Assembly (NCBI GenBank): GCA_036404255.1
Contig: DASWOP010000241.1
Location: forward strand, 1-27,151
Direction: 5' to 3'
DNA length: 27,151 nt
DNA from: JARLFX01 sp036404255
GTDB taxonomy: Bacteria; Acidobacteriota; Terriglobia; Terriglobales; Acidobacteriaceae
This document shows, in pieces, positions 7,239 through 15,754 of this stretch. The translations under genes and the position numbers were made by a program. Under the pieces are notes generated by a model. It was not told where the DNA came from, made no database searches, and worked only from the letters and a program-made list of their open reading frames with translations. Positions within the stretch are counted from its first letter, which is position 1; each line of letters begins with the position of its first letter.

Positions 7239-10067
7239 ATGCCGTCTTTTGCTCGTACCGTCAATCGCCTCCTTTGTTGTTCGTTGATCGCAGCCGCCAC
7301 CATGCTCATGGGGAGCTCCCGTGCATGGGGCCAGGCTGTGCCGCAGTTGCTGCCGTATACCGTCTCTATCCTTGCGGGTGGTGGCGCAGCAACGACTGTG
7401 GGCGGGAACTGTCCCACGGTGACTCCAGCAGGGGTAACGCTGATTGCGACTGACACGCTGGGTGACGGCTGCCTGGCGCAGGACGCAGTGCTCAAGATTC
7501 CGCGCTATGTGACGGAAGATAAGAATGGAAATATCTTCTTCTCCGATTATGGAAATAACCGAATTCGCCGCATTGATGCAACAACCGGCATTATTACGGT
7601 GGTTGCGGGCGGCGGTACGGGAACGTTTACGTCGGGTGTATCACTCGGCACGGACGTGACACTTCCCGGGCCGATGGGACTCGCATTCCAGCCGGTGACG
7701 GGTGACTTGTACTTCGGTGAAGGCGGTTCGGGTGGCAGTGATGTGCGGAAGATCACTGCCACTGGCGGTTTGATTACTGGAACCGGTGTCATGACGCGTG
7801 TGGTGGGCAATGGCTCATATGGTTACAAGGTGAGCGATGCTGCTGGTACGGCTCCCGTGTTGGCCGCGGCCGGATTGCTTGACGCTCCTGACAGTGTCGC
7901 CTTCGATGCGAATGGAACACTTTATATCGGTGAGTATTACAAGAACGCGATTCTGGCGGTCAATTTTGGCTCCAGCCCCATCACGGTGACAGGCGTTACT
8001 ATTCCCGCCGGAGCGATTGGCAAGATCGCGGGAAACCTCAATACAGATCCTTCAACAGTTGTGGATTGTGCGAACGGTACCTCCGGAACATTTGGTTGTG
8101 CCTATGGAACTTTCGTTAGCGGTCATCAGGCAAAGCTCTCCCAACTGGATAGCCCATACGACGTTGCGGTGGATGCTTCCGGTAATGTTTATTTTGCAAA
8201 TGAGTACATCAATGCTGTTGGCAAGATTGCTGCTGCCACGAATGTTCTGACTCTTTATGCGGGGCTGAATGTTTCTAATACCACCAAGCCGCCCGCTAAG
8301 CGTGGGGTAGCGGGAACTTTTGCAATCGGCAGCGACTATGGCCTGTCTGTGGACGGCAATTCCAACCTGTATATTTCGGATGCTCTTAACGGTTTCGTCT
8401 GGCGGGTAGATGCTACTACCCAGAATATGTACGTGGTGGCGGGCGGAGGTTCCGGAAATATCTGCGCCACCGGCGATGCAACCGGCAATGGCTGCCCTGC
8501 AACCCAGGCGACCTTCGCGTCTACTGGCAGTACCTACGCGACGAACGCCAGCCCGGGTATTGCCGGAATTTTTGCGGACACGGCAAGTAATCTGATTGCA
8601 GCGGAGACAACATCCAATCTTCTGCGCAAGATCTCCAGCGGAACGCAGTTTGGAACCATTAATGGATCCAAGCCGGTCCAGACGCTTGAAGTGCATTTCG
8701 ATGTGGGCGATACATTCTCTTCTTCCGTGAGCGCGGCAACGCTGACGACGGGCGCAAGTAACTTTACCGTAGGCTCATTTTCCACGGCGAACTGTACGAA
8801 GTACAGCGATGGCACTACGGATTGCCTGTTGACGTTGCAGGCAAATCCGACGACGCCGGGAGCTTTCACCGGCACATTGCAGATTGTGAGTAATGCAGGT
8901 AAGACTAGCACTTTCCCACTGAGCGGCTACTTCATTAACTTTGTAGCGCCTACCAAGACGTACATCTCCTCCTTTACCGCAGGTGGATGCACGGTAACAG
9001 CCACAGGCAGTGCGAGTCCGACCACAATCACCGCACAGGTGAAGGGCCAGGTGAACGGCGTGGCCACGGGGAACGTGCAGTTCTTCGTAGATGGCACGCA
9101 GGTAGGAACCGGAGCCTTGAATGCTGCAAACAGGGCTTCGTATACCTATACGTTCCCGGTAGGGTCGCACTCGGTATACGCGACCTATGTTGGTGATGCT
9201 AACTTCAGCGCGTCCACTTCTGCGCCGAGCCCGATCTCGTCGACGGCGCCAAGCTTTACGATATCGACAAATGCGCTTCCCTATACGGGGCCGGTAGCCA
9301 GCGTTACTGTAGTATCGGGCGGATCAGGTTACACTTCAGCACCTGCGGTCACAATTACTGGCGGTGGTGGCAGCAGTGCGACCGCTACGGCCACCGTTGT
9401 CAATGGTGCGGTAACAGCTATCGCAGTAAGCGGCGGTTCCGGCTATACCACGGTGCCTACGGTCACAATTACAGGCGGTGGTGGAACCGGGGCCACGGCC
9501 ACGGCCGTCATCTTGCCACTGTCACTCTGTGTGGTCAACGGAGTTGTACAGTCGCCTTGTGTAAACGCAGGGCAGGCAGCCCTTTACGCCTTCGCTATAA
9601 CGCCGGTGGCATATACTGGCACGATCAACTTCTCATGCTCGGGTCTGCCGTCGGGCGCCGCATGCGTCTTCTATCCTGGTGATCCGACACTGCCCAGCAG
9701 CACCCTGGCGGTAACGCCGTGCGGTGGCCCATACACAGAGTCTCTTTCCATTACAACGACCCAGCCGCAGCCGGTGATATACGGCATTGGAGCATTCGGG
9801 AAGGGTAAGTGGGCTGTGCTTGGCATACTGCCGGCTATGTTGCTGGGGATGCTGCTGATGTTCCGCCGTCGTAACACACCGCTGAAATACAGTGGAGTGC
9901 TGACGGCACTGGCCTTCATGATTGCAATGGCTAGTGTGGTTGGCTGCGGCAAGGACTTCGGTGATTCGGCAGCAGGAACGCCATCCGGCACCTACTCGGT
10001 AGTTGTGACAGGTGTTACCGGTAGCGGTGTTACGCAGTCTCAGACAGTTACCCTGACCGTAAAGTAA
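7239..10067 (+). CDS. Exported NHL beta-propeller / Ig-like repeat protein with double-helix C-terminus
   Basis: 942 residues. ATG at 7239 has GGAG eight bases upstream. Residues 1-31 form a Sec signal peptide ending SRAWGQ. Residues about 40-470 contain repeated NHL-type blades (DKNGNIFFSDYGNNRIRRID, DANGTLYIGEY, DASGNVYFANEY, DGNSNLYISDA), predicting a beta-propeller. Beta-sandwich regions follow: ASH-like (about 480-570), a group-3 Ig-like repeat (about 575-670, with GNVQFFVDG and VGDANFS), then two glycine-rich 38-residue repeats and a Cys-containing domain (FSCSGLPSGAACVFYP). The C-terminus repeats the module of the MBG protein: PAMLLGMLL helix, Arg876-878, a second helix ending VVGC (Cys903), then a Thr/Val-rich tail. 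It is probably surface-anchored and is followed 106 bases later by a TonB-dependent receptor gene. Ligand and enzymatic activity, if any, are unknown. Confidence 0.87.
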   Translation: MPSFARTVNRLLCCSLIAAATMLMGSSRAWGQAVPQLLPYTVSILAGGGAATTVGGNCPTVTPAGVTLIATDTLGDGCLAQDAVLKIPRYVTEDKNGNIFFSDYGNNRIRRIDATTGIITVVAGGGTGTFTSGVSLGTDVTLPGPMGLAFQPVTGDLYFGEGGSGGSDVRKITATGGLITGTGVMTRVVGNGSYGYKVSDAAGTAPVLAAAGLLDAPDSVAFDANGTLYIGEYYKNAILAVNFGSSPITVTGVTIPAGAIGKIAGNLNTDPSTVVDCANGTSGTFGCAYGTFVSGHQAKLSQLDSPYDVAVDASGNVYFANEYINAVGKIAAATNVLTLYAGLNVSNTTKPPAKRGVAGTFAIGSDYGLSVDGNSNLYISDALNGFVWRVDATTQNMYVVAGGGSGNICATGDATGNGCPATQATFASTGSTYATNASPGIAGIFADTASNLIAAETTSNLLRKISSGTQFGTINGSKPVQTLEVHFDVGDTFSSSVSAATLTTGASNFTVGSFSTANCTKYSDGTTDCLLTLQANPTTPGAFTGTLQIVSNAGKTSTFPLSGYFINFVAPTKTYISSFTAGGCTVTATGSASPTTITAQVKGQVNGVATGNVQFFVDGTQVGTGALNAANRASYTYTFPVGSHSVYATYVGDANFSASTSAPSPISSTAPSFTISTNALPYTGPVASVTVVSGGSGYTSAPAVTITGGGGSSATATATVVNGAVTAIAVSGGSGYTTVPTVTITGGGGTGATATAVILPLSLCVVNGVVQSPCVNAGQAALYAFAITPVAYTGTINFSCSGLPSGAACVFYPGDPTLPSSTLAVTPCGGPYTESLSITTTQPQPVIYGIGAFGKGKWAVLGILPAMLLGMLLMFRRRNTPLKYSGVLTALAFMIAMASVVGCGKDFGDSAAGTPSGTYSVVVTGVTGSGVTQSQTVTLTVK
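9312..9512 (+). repeat. In-frame tandem repeat, 114 bp (38 residues), 1.8 copies
   Basis: The first unit begins at 9312 and the second at 9426. Each encodes VSGGSGYT..P.VTITGGGG followed by ATATA. The array sits between a short SFTISTNALP stretch and LPLSLCVV, as if inserted into one domain. GSGYTSAP-TVTITGGGG-type units are known from bacterial and phage surface proteins and probably form a small beta module. Confidence 0.75.
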
Positions 10068-10073
10068 CGAAAC

Positions 10074-10115
10074 AAGCCGCAGCAGGAGACGAGTTAAGTC
10101 TTCTGTCGCGGGCTT
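10074..10115 (+). terminator. Long hairpin between NHL/Ig gene and receptor gene
   Basis: The arms 10074-10090 and 10098-10115 pair over about 16 positions with one mismatch and one bulge around a 7-nt loop (GAGTTAA). It begins 7 bases after the stop codon. No T-run follows, so it may be an attenuating or mRNA-stabilising structure and not a full Rho-independent terminator. Confidence 0.45.
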
Positions 10116-10173
10116 CTAACACTGGTCCGCTAAAGCGAACCCAATGAGTGGATTTATCTTAGGAGAGCCTCTG

Positions 10174-13100
10174 ATGCGCCGTATTTTTTCGAAGGCATTG
10201 TGTGTTTTGTTTTTCGCATTCGTTTGCATTTGTACCGTCCCCGCGTTTGCGCAGTCGGCTACGACCGGCGCGATTGGCGGCACGATCTATGACCCGGCTG
10301 GCTCGGTGCTGGCGGGGGTAGAGATCACCGCGCTGAATGCCGCGACGGGAGAGATTCGCACGACGGTGACGAAGACAAGCGGCGAATACCGCATCACCGA
10401 TCTGACTCCCGGAACCTATACCGTGACGGTGACGGCGCAGGGCTTCCAGACGTATAAGGCGGTGCAGGTGCCGGTGGCTGTGGGAACGGTGTCTGATATC
10501 GCGCCTAAGCTAACGGTGGGCAATGTGTCTGAGACGGTGGAAGTGACGGACGAGACGCCGCTGATGCATACACAGTCTTCGGAGATATCGAGCGTTGTGG
10601 ATCAGAATATGATCGACAACCTGCCGATCAATGGACGGCGCTATTCGAACTTTGCTCTGCTGACGCCGGGCGTGATTGTGGGCGATCCGGATGGCCTGGG
10701 ACTGCTTAGCTTCCGCGGTGTGAACTACCTGCTGAATAACTCCACCGTTGACGGCATGGACGACAATCAGGCGTACTTCTCTGAGCAGCGTGGGCGCACG
10801 ACGGTTTCTTACTCGTTCGCGCTGGCGGCTGTGCAGGAGTTCCAGGTGAATACCTCGAACTACTCGGCTGAGTATGGCCGTGCGGCTGGCGGCGTGACCA
10901 ACACGGTGACCAAGAGCGGCGGCAACAAGGTCCACGGCGAGCTGTACTTCTTCGATCGCGATAATGCGTTGGGCTCGACGAATCCATATACCAATGTGAC
11001 GACTGAGCAGCCAGCGGGCAGCGGCAACTACGTGACCAACGTGGTGAAGCCGAAGGATTGGCGGAAGTCATGGGGCTTTGGTATCGGCGGTCCGATTATC
11101 CACGACAAACTCTTCTTCTTCTACGCGTACGATCAGCAGCGTAAGAATTATCCCGGCATCTCGCGCTTTACGCAGAATGCTATTAATAATGGTGTGTTTG
11201 CGAAGGCGTATCTGAGCTCTGCATCGAACTGCACTCAGAGTGCAGGGGTAAGTACGGGGGCCTATAGCTATACGGATTCTAACGGCCATGTACAGAATCT
11301 CACTTCCGCCAGTGGACAGCCGCAGAGCCAAGGACCGGACAGCGGTGGATTTGCCGCTTGCCAGGTGGCAGCAGCTCTCAATGTAAGTTATGCTGCGGGC
11401 GTTGCGTATTACTCGCAGGGACTGGCAATCATCCAGTCGTTTACGGGCCAGGTGCCGCGCCGCTCCGATCAGATGAACAACTTCCCGCGGTTGGATTGGC
11501 AGATCAACGATAAGAACCGGCTGACGCTGGAGTACAGCCGCTTCCGCAGCAGCGGATTCAGCAATTATCAGAGCGCATCGTCGGTGAACTATGGCAACCA
11601 TAGTTTTGGCGACAGCTACGTGAAGACGGATTTCGGCATCATGCGTCTGGCGACGGTGGTGAGTCAGTCACTGGTGAACGAGTTCCGCTTCCAGTACGGA
11701 CGCGACTTTGAATACCAGCTTTCGAGCCCTCCGGGGCCGAATGAGGCATCGCTTGCATCGCGGCCGCCGGGCAATCCGTCTGATCCTGCAGGTTTGCCGC
11801 TTACACGCATCGGCTATTACTACGATTCGAGTAACTACTTCCGGATTGGCAAGAATTCCGGATTTGACGCCACTGCGAACCCCAACGAGCGGCGCATCCA
11901 AGGAGAGGACATTATCACCTGGTCGCATGGGCGGCACATTACAAAGGCTGGCATCGACATCAACCGAGTCTTTGACTACAGCAGCCAGCTCTATGATGAG
12001 AGTGGCGATTACCGCTTCCCGTATGCCTGGAACTTCATCGCGGACTATCTGCATGCGAGCACTGGCGTCGGCCCGGCAAAGGCACATTACTCATCCTTCC
12101 TGCAAGGATTCGGTAATCCGAGCATGAATATTGCAACGACGGATTATGCTGGGTTCATTACAGACGACTGGCGCATCCTGCCGAATCTGACACTGACTCT
12201 TGGTTTGCGCTACGAGTATGAGCGCATTCCGCCAAATCCGGCTCCGATGACGGCGGCGACGCTGATTCCGGGTACTACTACCCGGGTAAGGGATGAGATT
12301 CTAGCAGTAGCCAATGTCACTCCGGATGATCGCAACAATATCCAACCGCGCGTTGGCTTCAACTGGAACGTGTATGGCAACGGGAAGACCCATCTGCGCG
12401 GAGGTTTCGGAATCTACAGCGGACGGATCATCAACTCAGCGATTACGTCGGCATACAACCAACAGTTAGGACCAGGCTCGCAGCAGCACTTGAATGCGTC
12501 TGCCTGCAACTCGAATGGCTATAACTATCTATGGCCGAACCTGGTGCCCGACCTGACAACGTTTGCGGCAGCATGCGGCGGATTTGGACCGACGATCAAT
12601 TATTTTGGCAAGAACTTTCAGAACCCACAGGTGCTGGAGACAGATCTAGCGCTGGAGCAGAATCTGGGCTGGAACACGGTCTTTGCTGTGATGTACATGT
12701 CTTCGCTGGGCCGCCATCTTGAAGGGGCTTTCGACCAGAACAATTCATGCGCGGGTGATTTTTTCAACGGTACCCCATGCGCGAATAATCCACATTCTTA
12801 TACGGTCATTAACGCAGACGGGGTGACGCCGGCACCGAATAACTATGTAACCTATCCGCACGGTGGAAAGCCATCACCTCTGGCGGCGAAGGGATATCAG
12901 ACCGGTAGTACTCTTCGGGTGGACAATTTCTATACCTCCGCGCAGAGGTTTGATGGCAACTACGATGGCTTGGCGAAGATCAACAGCAGCCTGAACTCGA
13001 GCTACAACGCGCTGGCGGTGCAGTTGAACAAGCGCATGGGGCAAGGGGTGTCGTTCAATATGAACTACACCTGGGCCCATTCGCTGGACTACAACCCGTA

Positions 13101-13782
13101 TATCGGCAATGATATTCCGTTTGGTGGGCCGTATGATCCGACGAGTATCAAAGACGAGTATGGCAATGGCCAGTTGGATGTGCGTCAGCGCTTTGTGGGC
13201 TCGGCGGTATTCCGTCCGAAGACGAATTTCCGCGGATGGTTGAACTACGTTGGCAATGGCTGGCAGCTTTCGCCGCTGGTCCAGATCCAGACCGGTCTGC
13301 CGTATACGCCGGTCACTACGGGCGCCAATCCTACAGGTGGCTATGGCCAGGGATCAAACGGTTCTGGTGGTGTCAGCGCCAGCGCCGGCGGTCTGTCGAG
13401 GCTACTTATTCTGGGAAGAAATCAGTCCTATCTCCCCAAGACGACGGTGGTCGATCTGCGCTTGTCAAAGCGTTTCTATTTCAATCCGGGCAGCCGGCGC
13501 ATCAGCCTGGATCTACAGGCAAGTCTCTACAATGCGCTGAATCATCAGAACATCACCAGAGTTTCGCAGACGGCGTATTGCCTGGCTAATAGCAGTGGTG
13601 GTACAGCCTCGGCTTCAAATCAAAACTGTCCCGGCAACATCACCACCGCGTATGGAACACCGTCGGGCACAAACAACTTCCTGATCGCGCAGCCTAACTA
13701 TGGGACGTATGTGAATGCCAACAGCACGCTCTTCCAGTTGACGACGCGCCAGGTGGAACTGTCTGGCAGACTGTACTTCTAA
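10174..13782 (+). CDS. Oar-like TonB-dependent outer-membrane receptor
   Basis: About 1202 residues. ATG at 10174 is chosen over the in-frame ATG at 10144 because AGGAG stands eight bases before it and it gives a clean signal peptide (MRRIFSK, hydrophobic core, AFAQ). Next comes a carboxypeptidase-regulatory-like Ig-fold domain (about 30-110: GAIGGTIYDPAGSVLAGVEI...GEYRITDLTPGTYTVTV). A plug domain follows (NLPINGRRYSNFALLTPGV, then VQEFQVNTSNYSAEYGRAAGGVTNTVTKSG), and a long beta-barrel whose last residues VELSGRLYF end in Phe, as outer-membrane barrel proteins do. Oar of Myxococcus is the named relative and has been linked to protein secretion; acidobacteria carry many paralogues whose substrates are mostly unknown. 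It may share a transcript with the preceding NHL/Ig gene. A perfect terminator follows the stop codon. Confidence 0.92.
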   Translation: MRRIFSKALCVLFFAFVCICTVPAFAQSATTGAIGGTIYDPAGSVLAGVEITALNAATGEIRTTVTKTSGEYRITDLTPGTYTVTVTAQGFQTYKAVQVPVAVGTVSDIAPKLTVGNVSETVEVTDETPLMHTQSSEISSVVDQNMIDNLPINGRRYSNFALLTPGVIVGDPDGLGLLSFRGVNYLLNNSTVDGMDDNQAYFSEQRGRTTVSYSFALAAVQEFQVNTSNYSAEYGRAAGGVTNTVTKSGGNKVHGELYFFDRDNALGSTNPYTNVTTEQPAGSGNYVTNVVKPKDWRKSWGFGIGGPIIHDKLFFFYAYDQQRKNYPGISRFTQNAINNGVFAKAYLSSASNCTQSAGVSTGAYSYTDSNGHVQNLTSASGQPQSQGPDSGGFAACQVAAALNVSYAAGVAYYSQGLAIIQSFTGQVPRRSDQMNNFPRLDWQINDKNRLTLEYSRFRSSGFSNYQSASSVNYGNHSFGDSYVKTDFGIMRLATVVSQSLVNEFRFQYGRDFEYQLSSPPGPNEASLASRPPGNPSDPAGLPLTRIGYYYDSSNYFRIGKNSGFDATANPNERRIQGEDIITWSHGRHITKAGIDINRVFDYSSQLYDESGDYRFPYAWNFIADYLHASTGVGPAKAHYSSFLQGFGNPSMNIATTDYAGFITDDWRILPNLTLTLGLRYEYERIPPNPAPMTAATLIPGTTTRVRDEILAVANVTPDDRNNIQPRVGFNWNVYGNGKTHLRGGFGIYSGRIINSAITSAYNQQLGPGSQQHLNASACNSNGYNYLWPNLVPDLTTFAAACGGFGPTINYFGKNFQNPQVLETDLALEQNLGWNTVFAVMYMSSLGRHLEGAFDQNNSCAGDFFNGTPCANNPHSYTVINADGVTPAPNNYVTYPHGGKPSPLAAKGYQTGSTLRVDNFYTSAQRFDGNYDGLAKINSSLNSSYNALAVQLNKRMGQGVSFNMNYTWAHSLDYNPYIGNDIPFGGPYDPTSIKDEYGNGQLDVRQRFVGSAVFRPKTNFRGWLNYVGNGWQLSPLVQIQTGLPYTPVTTGANPTGGYGQGSNGSGGVSASAGGLSRLLILGRNQSYLPKTTVVDLRLSKRFYFNPGSRRISLDLQASLYNALNHQNITRVSQTAYCLANSSGGTASASNQNCPGNITTAYGTPSGTNNFLIAQPNYGTYVNANSTLFQLTTRQVELSGRLYF

Positions 13783-13800
13783 CCAAGATGGAATGCTCTA

Positions 13801-13834
13801 CGAGAAAGGCCAGCCTGCAGGCTGGCCTTTCTCG
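13801..13834 (+). terminator. Rho-independent terminator of the receptor gene
   Basis: A perfect 15-bp stem (13801-13815 with 13820-13834) contains AAAGGCCAGCC and GGCTGGCCTTT around a TGCA loop and begins 18 bases after the stop codon. The T-run forms part of the 3' arm and continues as CTCGTTTG. It could work in both directions. Confidence 0.85.
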
Positions 13835-13860
13835 TTTGCGGAATGACGGTGTTGGGTGTC

Positions 13861-14033
13861 TAGAGCATTTTTACTATGGATGGAATGATTGTGGCGCCAT
13901 TTAAAAGCAGATTCCGCGCGCTGCGCTTCGGAATGACAAATAAATGAGCTGGGGAATGAGAAATAGATGGGTCGAGGAATGGCAAACAAATAGGTAGAGC
14001 TAAAGCTTTACACTGGCAGAAAGATTTGCTCTC
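13861..14033. repeat. Dispersed intergenic repeat, copy A, with internal tandem array
   Basis: Positions 13861-13944 match 16979-17062 at 78 of 84 bases by eye (six transitions, no gaps). The core has ATTCCG and CGGAAT arms around CGCGCTGCGCTT. From 13930 the GGAATGAC-type unit repeats three times with an exact 23-base period (13930, 13953, 13976). The right end (ATTTGCTCT, ending at 14032) is roughly inverted to the left end (TAGAGCATTT). No open frame of interest lies inside. It is probably a non-autonomous REP or MITE-like element. Confidence 0.75.
13930..13998 (+). repeat. Three imperfect 23-bp tandem repeats
   Basis: Units at 13930-13952, 13953-13975 and 13976-13998 each start GGAATG, followed by an A-rich stretch, and share about 17 of 23 positions pairwise. 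The copy near 16979 has only the first unit, so the array looks like a local expansion. Confidence 0.7.
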
Positions 14034-14077
14034 GTATGGTGCCTTCGGAATTCGTTGAAGCAATTAGCGGAATTCAA

Positions 14078-14122
14078 ATGGATGTAGATTGTGGTGAAGC
14101 CGATTCTTCGCCAGAATGACAG
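14078..14122 (+). repeat. Degenerate relative of the dispersed repeat
   Basis: ATGGATGTAGATTGTGG at 14078-14094 followed by GATTC and CCAGAATGACAG at 14102-14122 keeps the order of ATGGATGG.ATGATTGTGG, ATTCC and GGAATGACAA in the fuller copies, with many changes. A further AGAATGACAGG occurs at 14152-14162. Confidence 0.35.
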
Positions 14123-14182
14123 AGCACAGGGTTCAGACAGAGTATGGGGCTCAGAATGACAGGAATATAAGGTGCACGCAAG

Positions 14183-14208
14183 AAAGCCGGCTCGTGCGAG
14201 CCGGCTTT
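14183..14208 (-). terminator. Terminator of the S1/P1 nuclease gene (possibly bidirectional)
   Basis: Perfect inverted repeat AAAGCCGGCTCG / CGAGCCGGCTTT with a 2-base centre (effective loop larger), 32 bases beyond the nuclease stop on the minus strand, where TTTCTTG follows the stem. Symmetry allows function on either strand. Confidence 0.8.
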
Positions 14209-14240
14209 GCTGTGTTATGCGCGTTGGAATGCTAACGGGA

Positions 14241-15092
14241 CTACTTGATAGTCTCTGCTGACGGGGGCGGGGTGGTGAAGATGGCGTTGAGGGCGTTGGC
14301 CAGGCGAAGGCCGCCGAGTGCGAGCTGGTCATCGACGATGACAATGTTCTTCTCGAAGTAGGCCTTGTTGACCAGGGAGCCGTTGGGCAGCCAGGCCTCC
14401 TGCGCATAGAAGTGGGACTGGTTGGCCCAATGCACAAGATTGCCCACCGTGGCTTCCTGCTCCAGGTTGCGCTTCTTGATGGTGGCTTCAAGCAGATCAA
14501 CGTACTTCTTTTCACTCAGGTTGCGGTGGTCGATCAGGCCATGGTCCCAGGTGGAGTGGAGGTTGCAGGGCCAGCCGTCACAGTTCAATGCGCCGAACTC
14601 GACGACTTTGATATTGTTGCCACCTTTTGCTTCGAGGATGTTATGCAGCGGCTGGTGCAGATCGCCCATGAGATGGATCAGCAGCTTGAGGTCGAGGAGT
14701 TGCTCATCCTTTGGGAGATTGGGATTCTTGAGCTGGTTCTCAAAGTAGATGATGCGGTCGATGCTGCAGTCGCGGATGGCCGCCTTCGGGTCGAGCGGGG
14801 GGGCGGGACAGTCGCGCATGCGGTCGTAGCGCTCCTGAGAGCCGGGGATGTCAGTAAAGTGCCAGGGCCCGGTTGTGGGGTGATCGTTGCGGTACTCGTC
14901 GGCCCAAGGGGCGACATCGGCCATGGAATCCTGCCCGAGGATGGCTTTAACATTCTGGGCGGCGATAGGGGTCAGGTGGTTTTGTGCCACCAGCGCGGTG
15001 AGGCGGTGGCCTTCGCGGCTCCACGCATGGGCGGAGAGCGAGGGAAGAGCTGCGACGGCGAGCACGGCAACATGGAGAATGGTTTTTTTCAT
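14241..15092 (-). CDS. S1/P1-type zinc-dependent nuclease
   Basis: 283 residues. ATG at 15092 has AAGGAGG six bases upstream. Residues 1-23 are a Sec signal peptide ending AHA, so cleavage leaves Trp24 as the new N-terminus, as in P1 nuclease where the terminal Trp ligates zinc. The tri-zinc site is recognisable: WSREGH (Trp24, His29), ADVAPWADEYR, WHFTDIP, HLMGDLHQPLH and HSTWDHGLI supply the expected His and Asp ligands in order. Family members cleave single-stranded DNA and RNA and often have 3'-nucleotidase activity. A periplasmic or secreted enzyme for nucleic-acid scavenging is the likeliest role. It is transcribed alone, with a perfect terminator downstream. Confidence 0.94.
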   Translation of the reverse strand: MKKTILHVAVLAVAALPSLSAHAWSREGHRLTALVAQNHLTPIAAQNVKAILGQDSMADVAPWADEYRNDHPTTGPWHFTDIPGSQERYDRMRDCPAPPLDPKAAIRDCSIDRIIYFENQLKNPNLPKDEQLLDLKLLIHLMGDLHQPLHNILEAKGGNNIKVVEFGALNCDGWPCNLHSTWDHGLIDHRNLSEKKYVDLLEATIKKRNLEQEATVGNLVHWANQSHFYAQEAWLPNGSLVNKAYFEKNIVIVDDQLALGGLRLANALNAIFTTPPPSAETIK

Positions 15093-15613
15093 TGCAGCCC
15101 TCCTTGGGCGGCGTGAGATGGCTCAATCACTGAGAGGGAAGGTCTGGAAGAATCAAGCCCGATGGCAGTGAAACCCTAGCATACCGCAGTGGAAGCCATG
15201 CTGCCGAGGGTAAATCGTGCGGGGAAGATCTCTCTGTTAATTGGGCATAAAAGCCTTAGCGAAGGGCTTCGCCAGATGATATATTCATAGCTCTTCCCCG
15301 CAAGAAACCGTCTCTCCTTCATGACAAGGCAGGTCCTTGTCTCGGAGTATGGCACGGCCTTGGCGGCGGCTTTTCTGGGTTCGGGGAACCGCTGTCGAAA
15401 TGCGCTGAACAACAATCGGGAGTTGGACTGATCTTTACGGATGCCGGGCACGGCGCAGTCCCACATCCAATCACCCGAACAGTACGCTGACCAGGGACTT
15501 GTGTGCGCTGCGGGGACAGGCCGCATGGGTTTTGGTGTGAGAAAGAAAGAAGGGGGCGCGGTATGGTCTGGCTTCCTTTTCATCTTGTGAAAGTAATCGA
15601 AGGAGGGGGCTAC
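15093..15613. other. Intergenic stretch, no gene recognised
   Basis: This is the divergent region between the nuclease and the cyclase genes. A minus-strand open frame (15176-15676, 166 codons) has no ribosome site, domain or signal peptide and I do not regard it as real. The short stem AAGCC/GGCTT at 15251-15269 is the only structure seen. Promoters for both flanking genes must lie here, but no convincing -35/-10 pair stands out. Confidence 0.5.
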
Positions 15614-15700
15614 ATGATCACTGAATACAGTACAAAAGTCCCGTATTACCTGAAGTGGAATTATTCCGAAGCGCAATACGTTTTACCGTTCAAGCGTTAG
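15614..15700 (+). CDS. Possible 28-residue small protein or leader peptide upstream of the diguanylate cyclase
   Basis: ATG at 15614 is preceded by AAGGAGG (15600-15606) with a 7-base spacer, a near-ideal ribosome site and one of the best in the window. The frame encodes 28 residues, starting MITEYSTKVPYYLKW and ending FKR, rich in Tyr, Lys and aromatic residues, with no hydrophobic segment. It ends 54 bases before the cyclase ATG, whose own ribosome site is weak. A regulatory leader or a small independent protein are both possible; chance is also possible given the length. Confidence 0.35.
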   Translation: MITEYSTKVPYYLKWNYSEAQYVLPFKR

Positions 15701-15754
15701 TGAAAGCAGCTATTATGGCCGCAATGAATTGTATGACGGCAGCAGGTATTAACC

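Noticed and set aside
8052..8696. 214-codon minus-strand frame inside the NHL/Ig gene
   Set aside because: Antisense shadow of the NHL propeller coding region; no ribosome site or recognisable protein features.
15176..15676. 166-codon minus-strand open frame between nuclease and cyclase genes
   Set aside because: No Shine-Dalgarno, no recognisable domain, atypical composition, and it overlaps the better-supported 28-codon plus-strand ORF.
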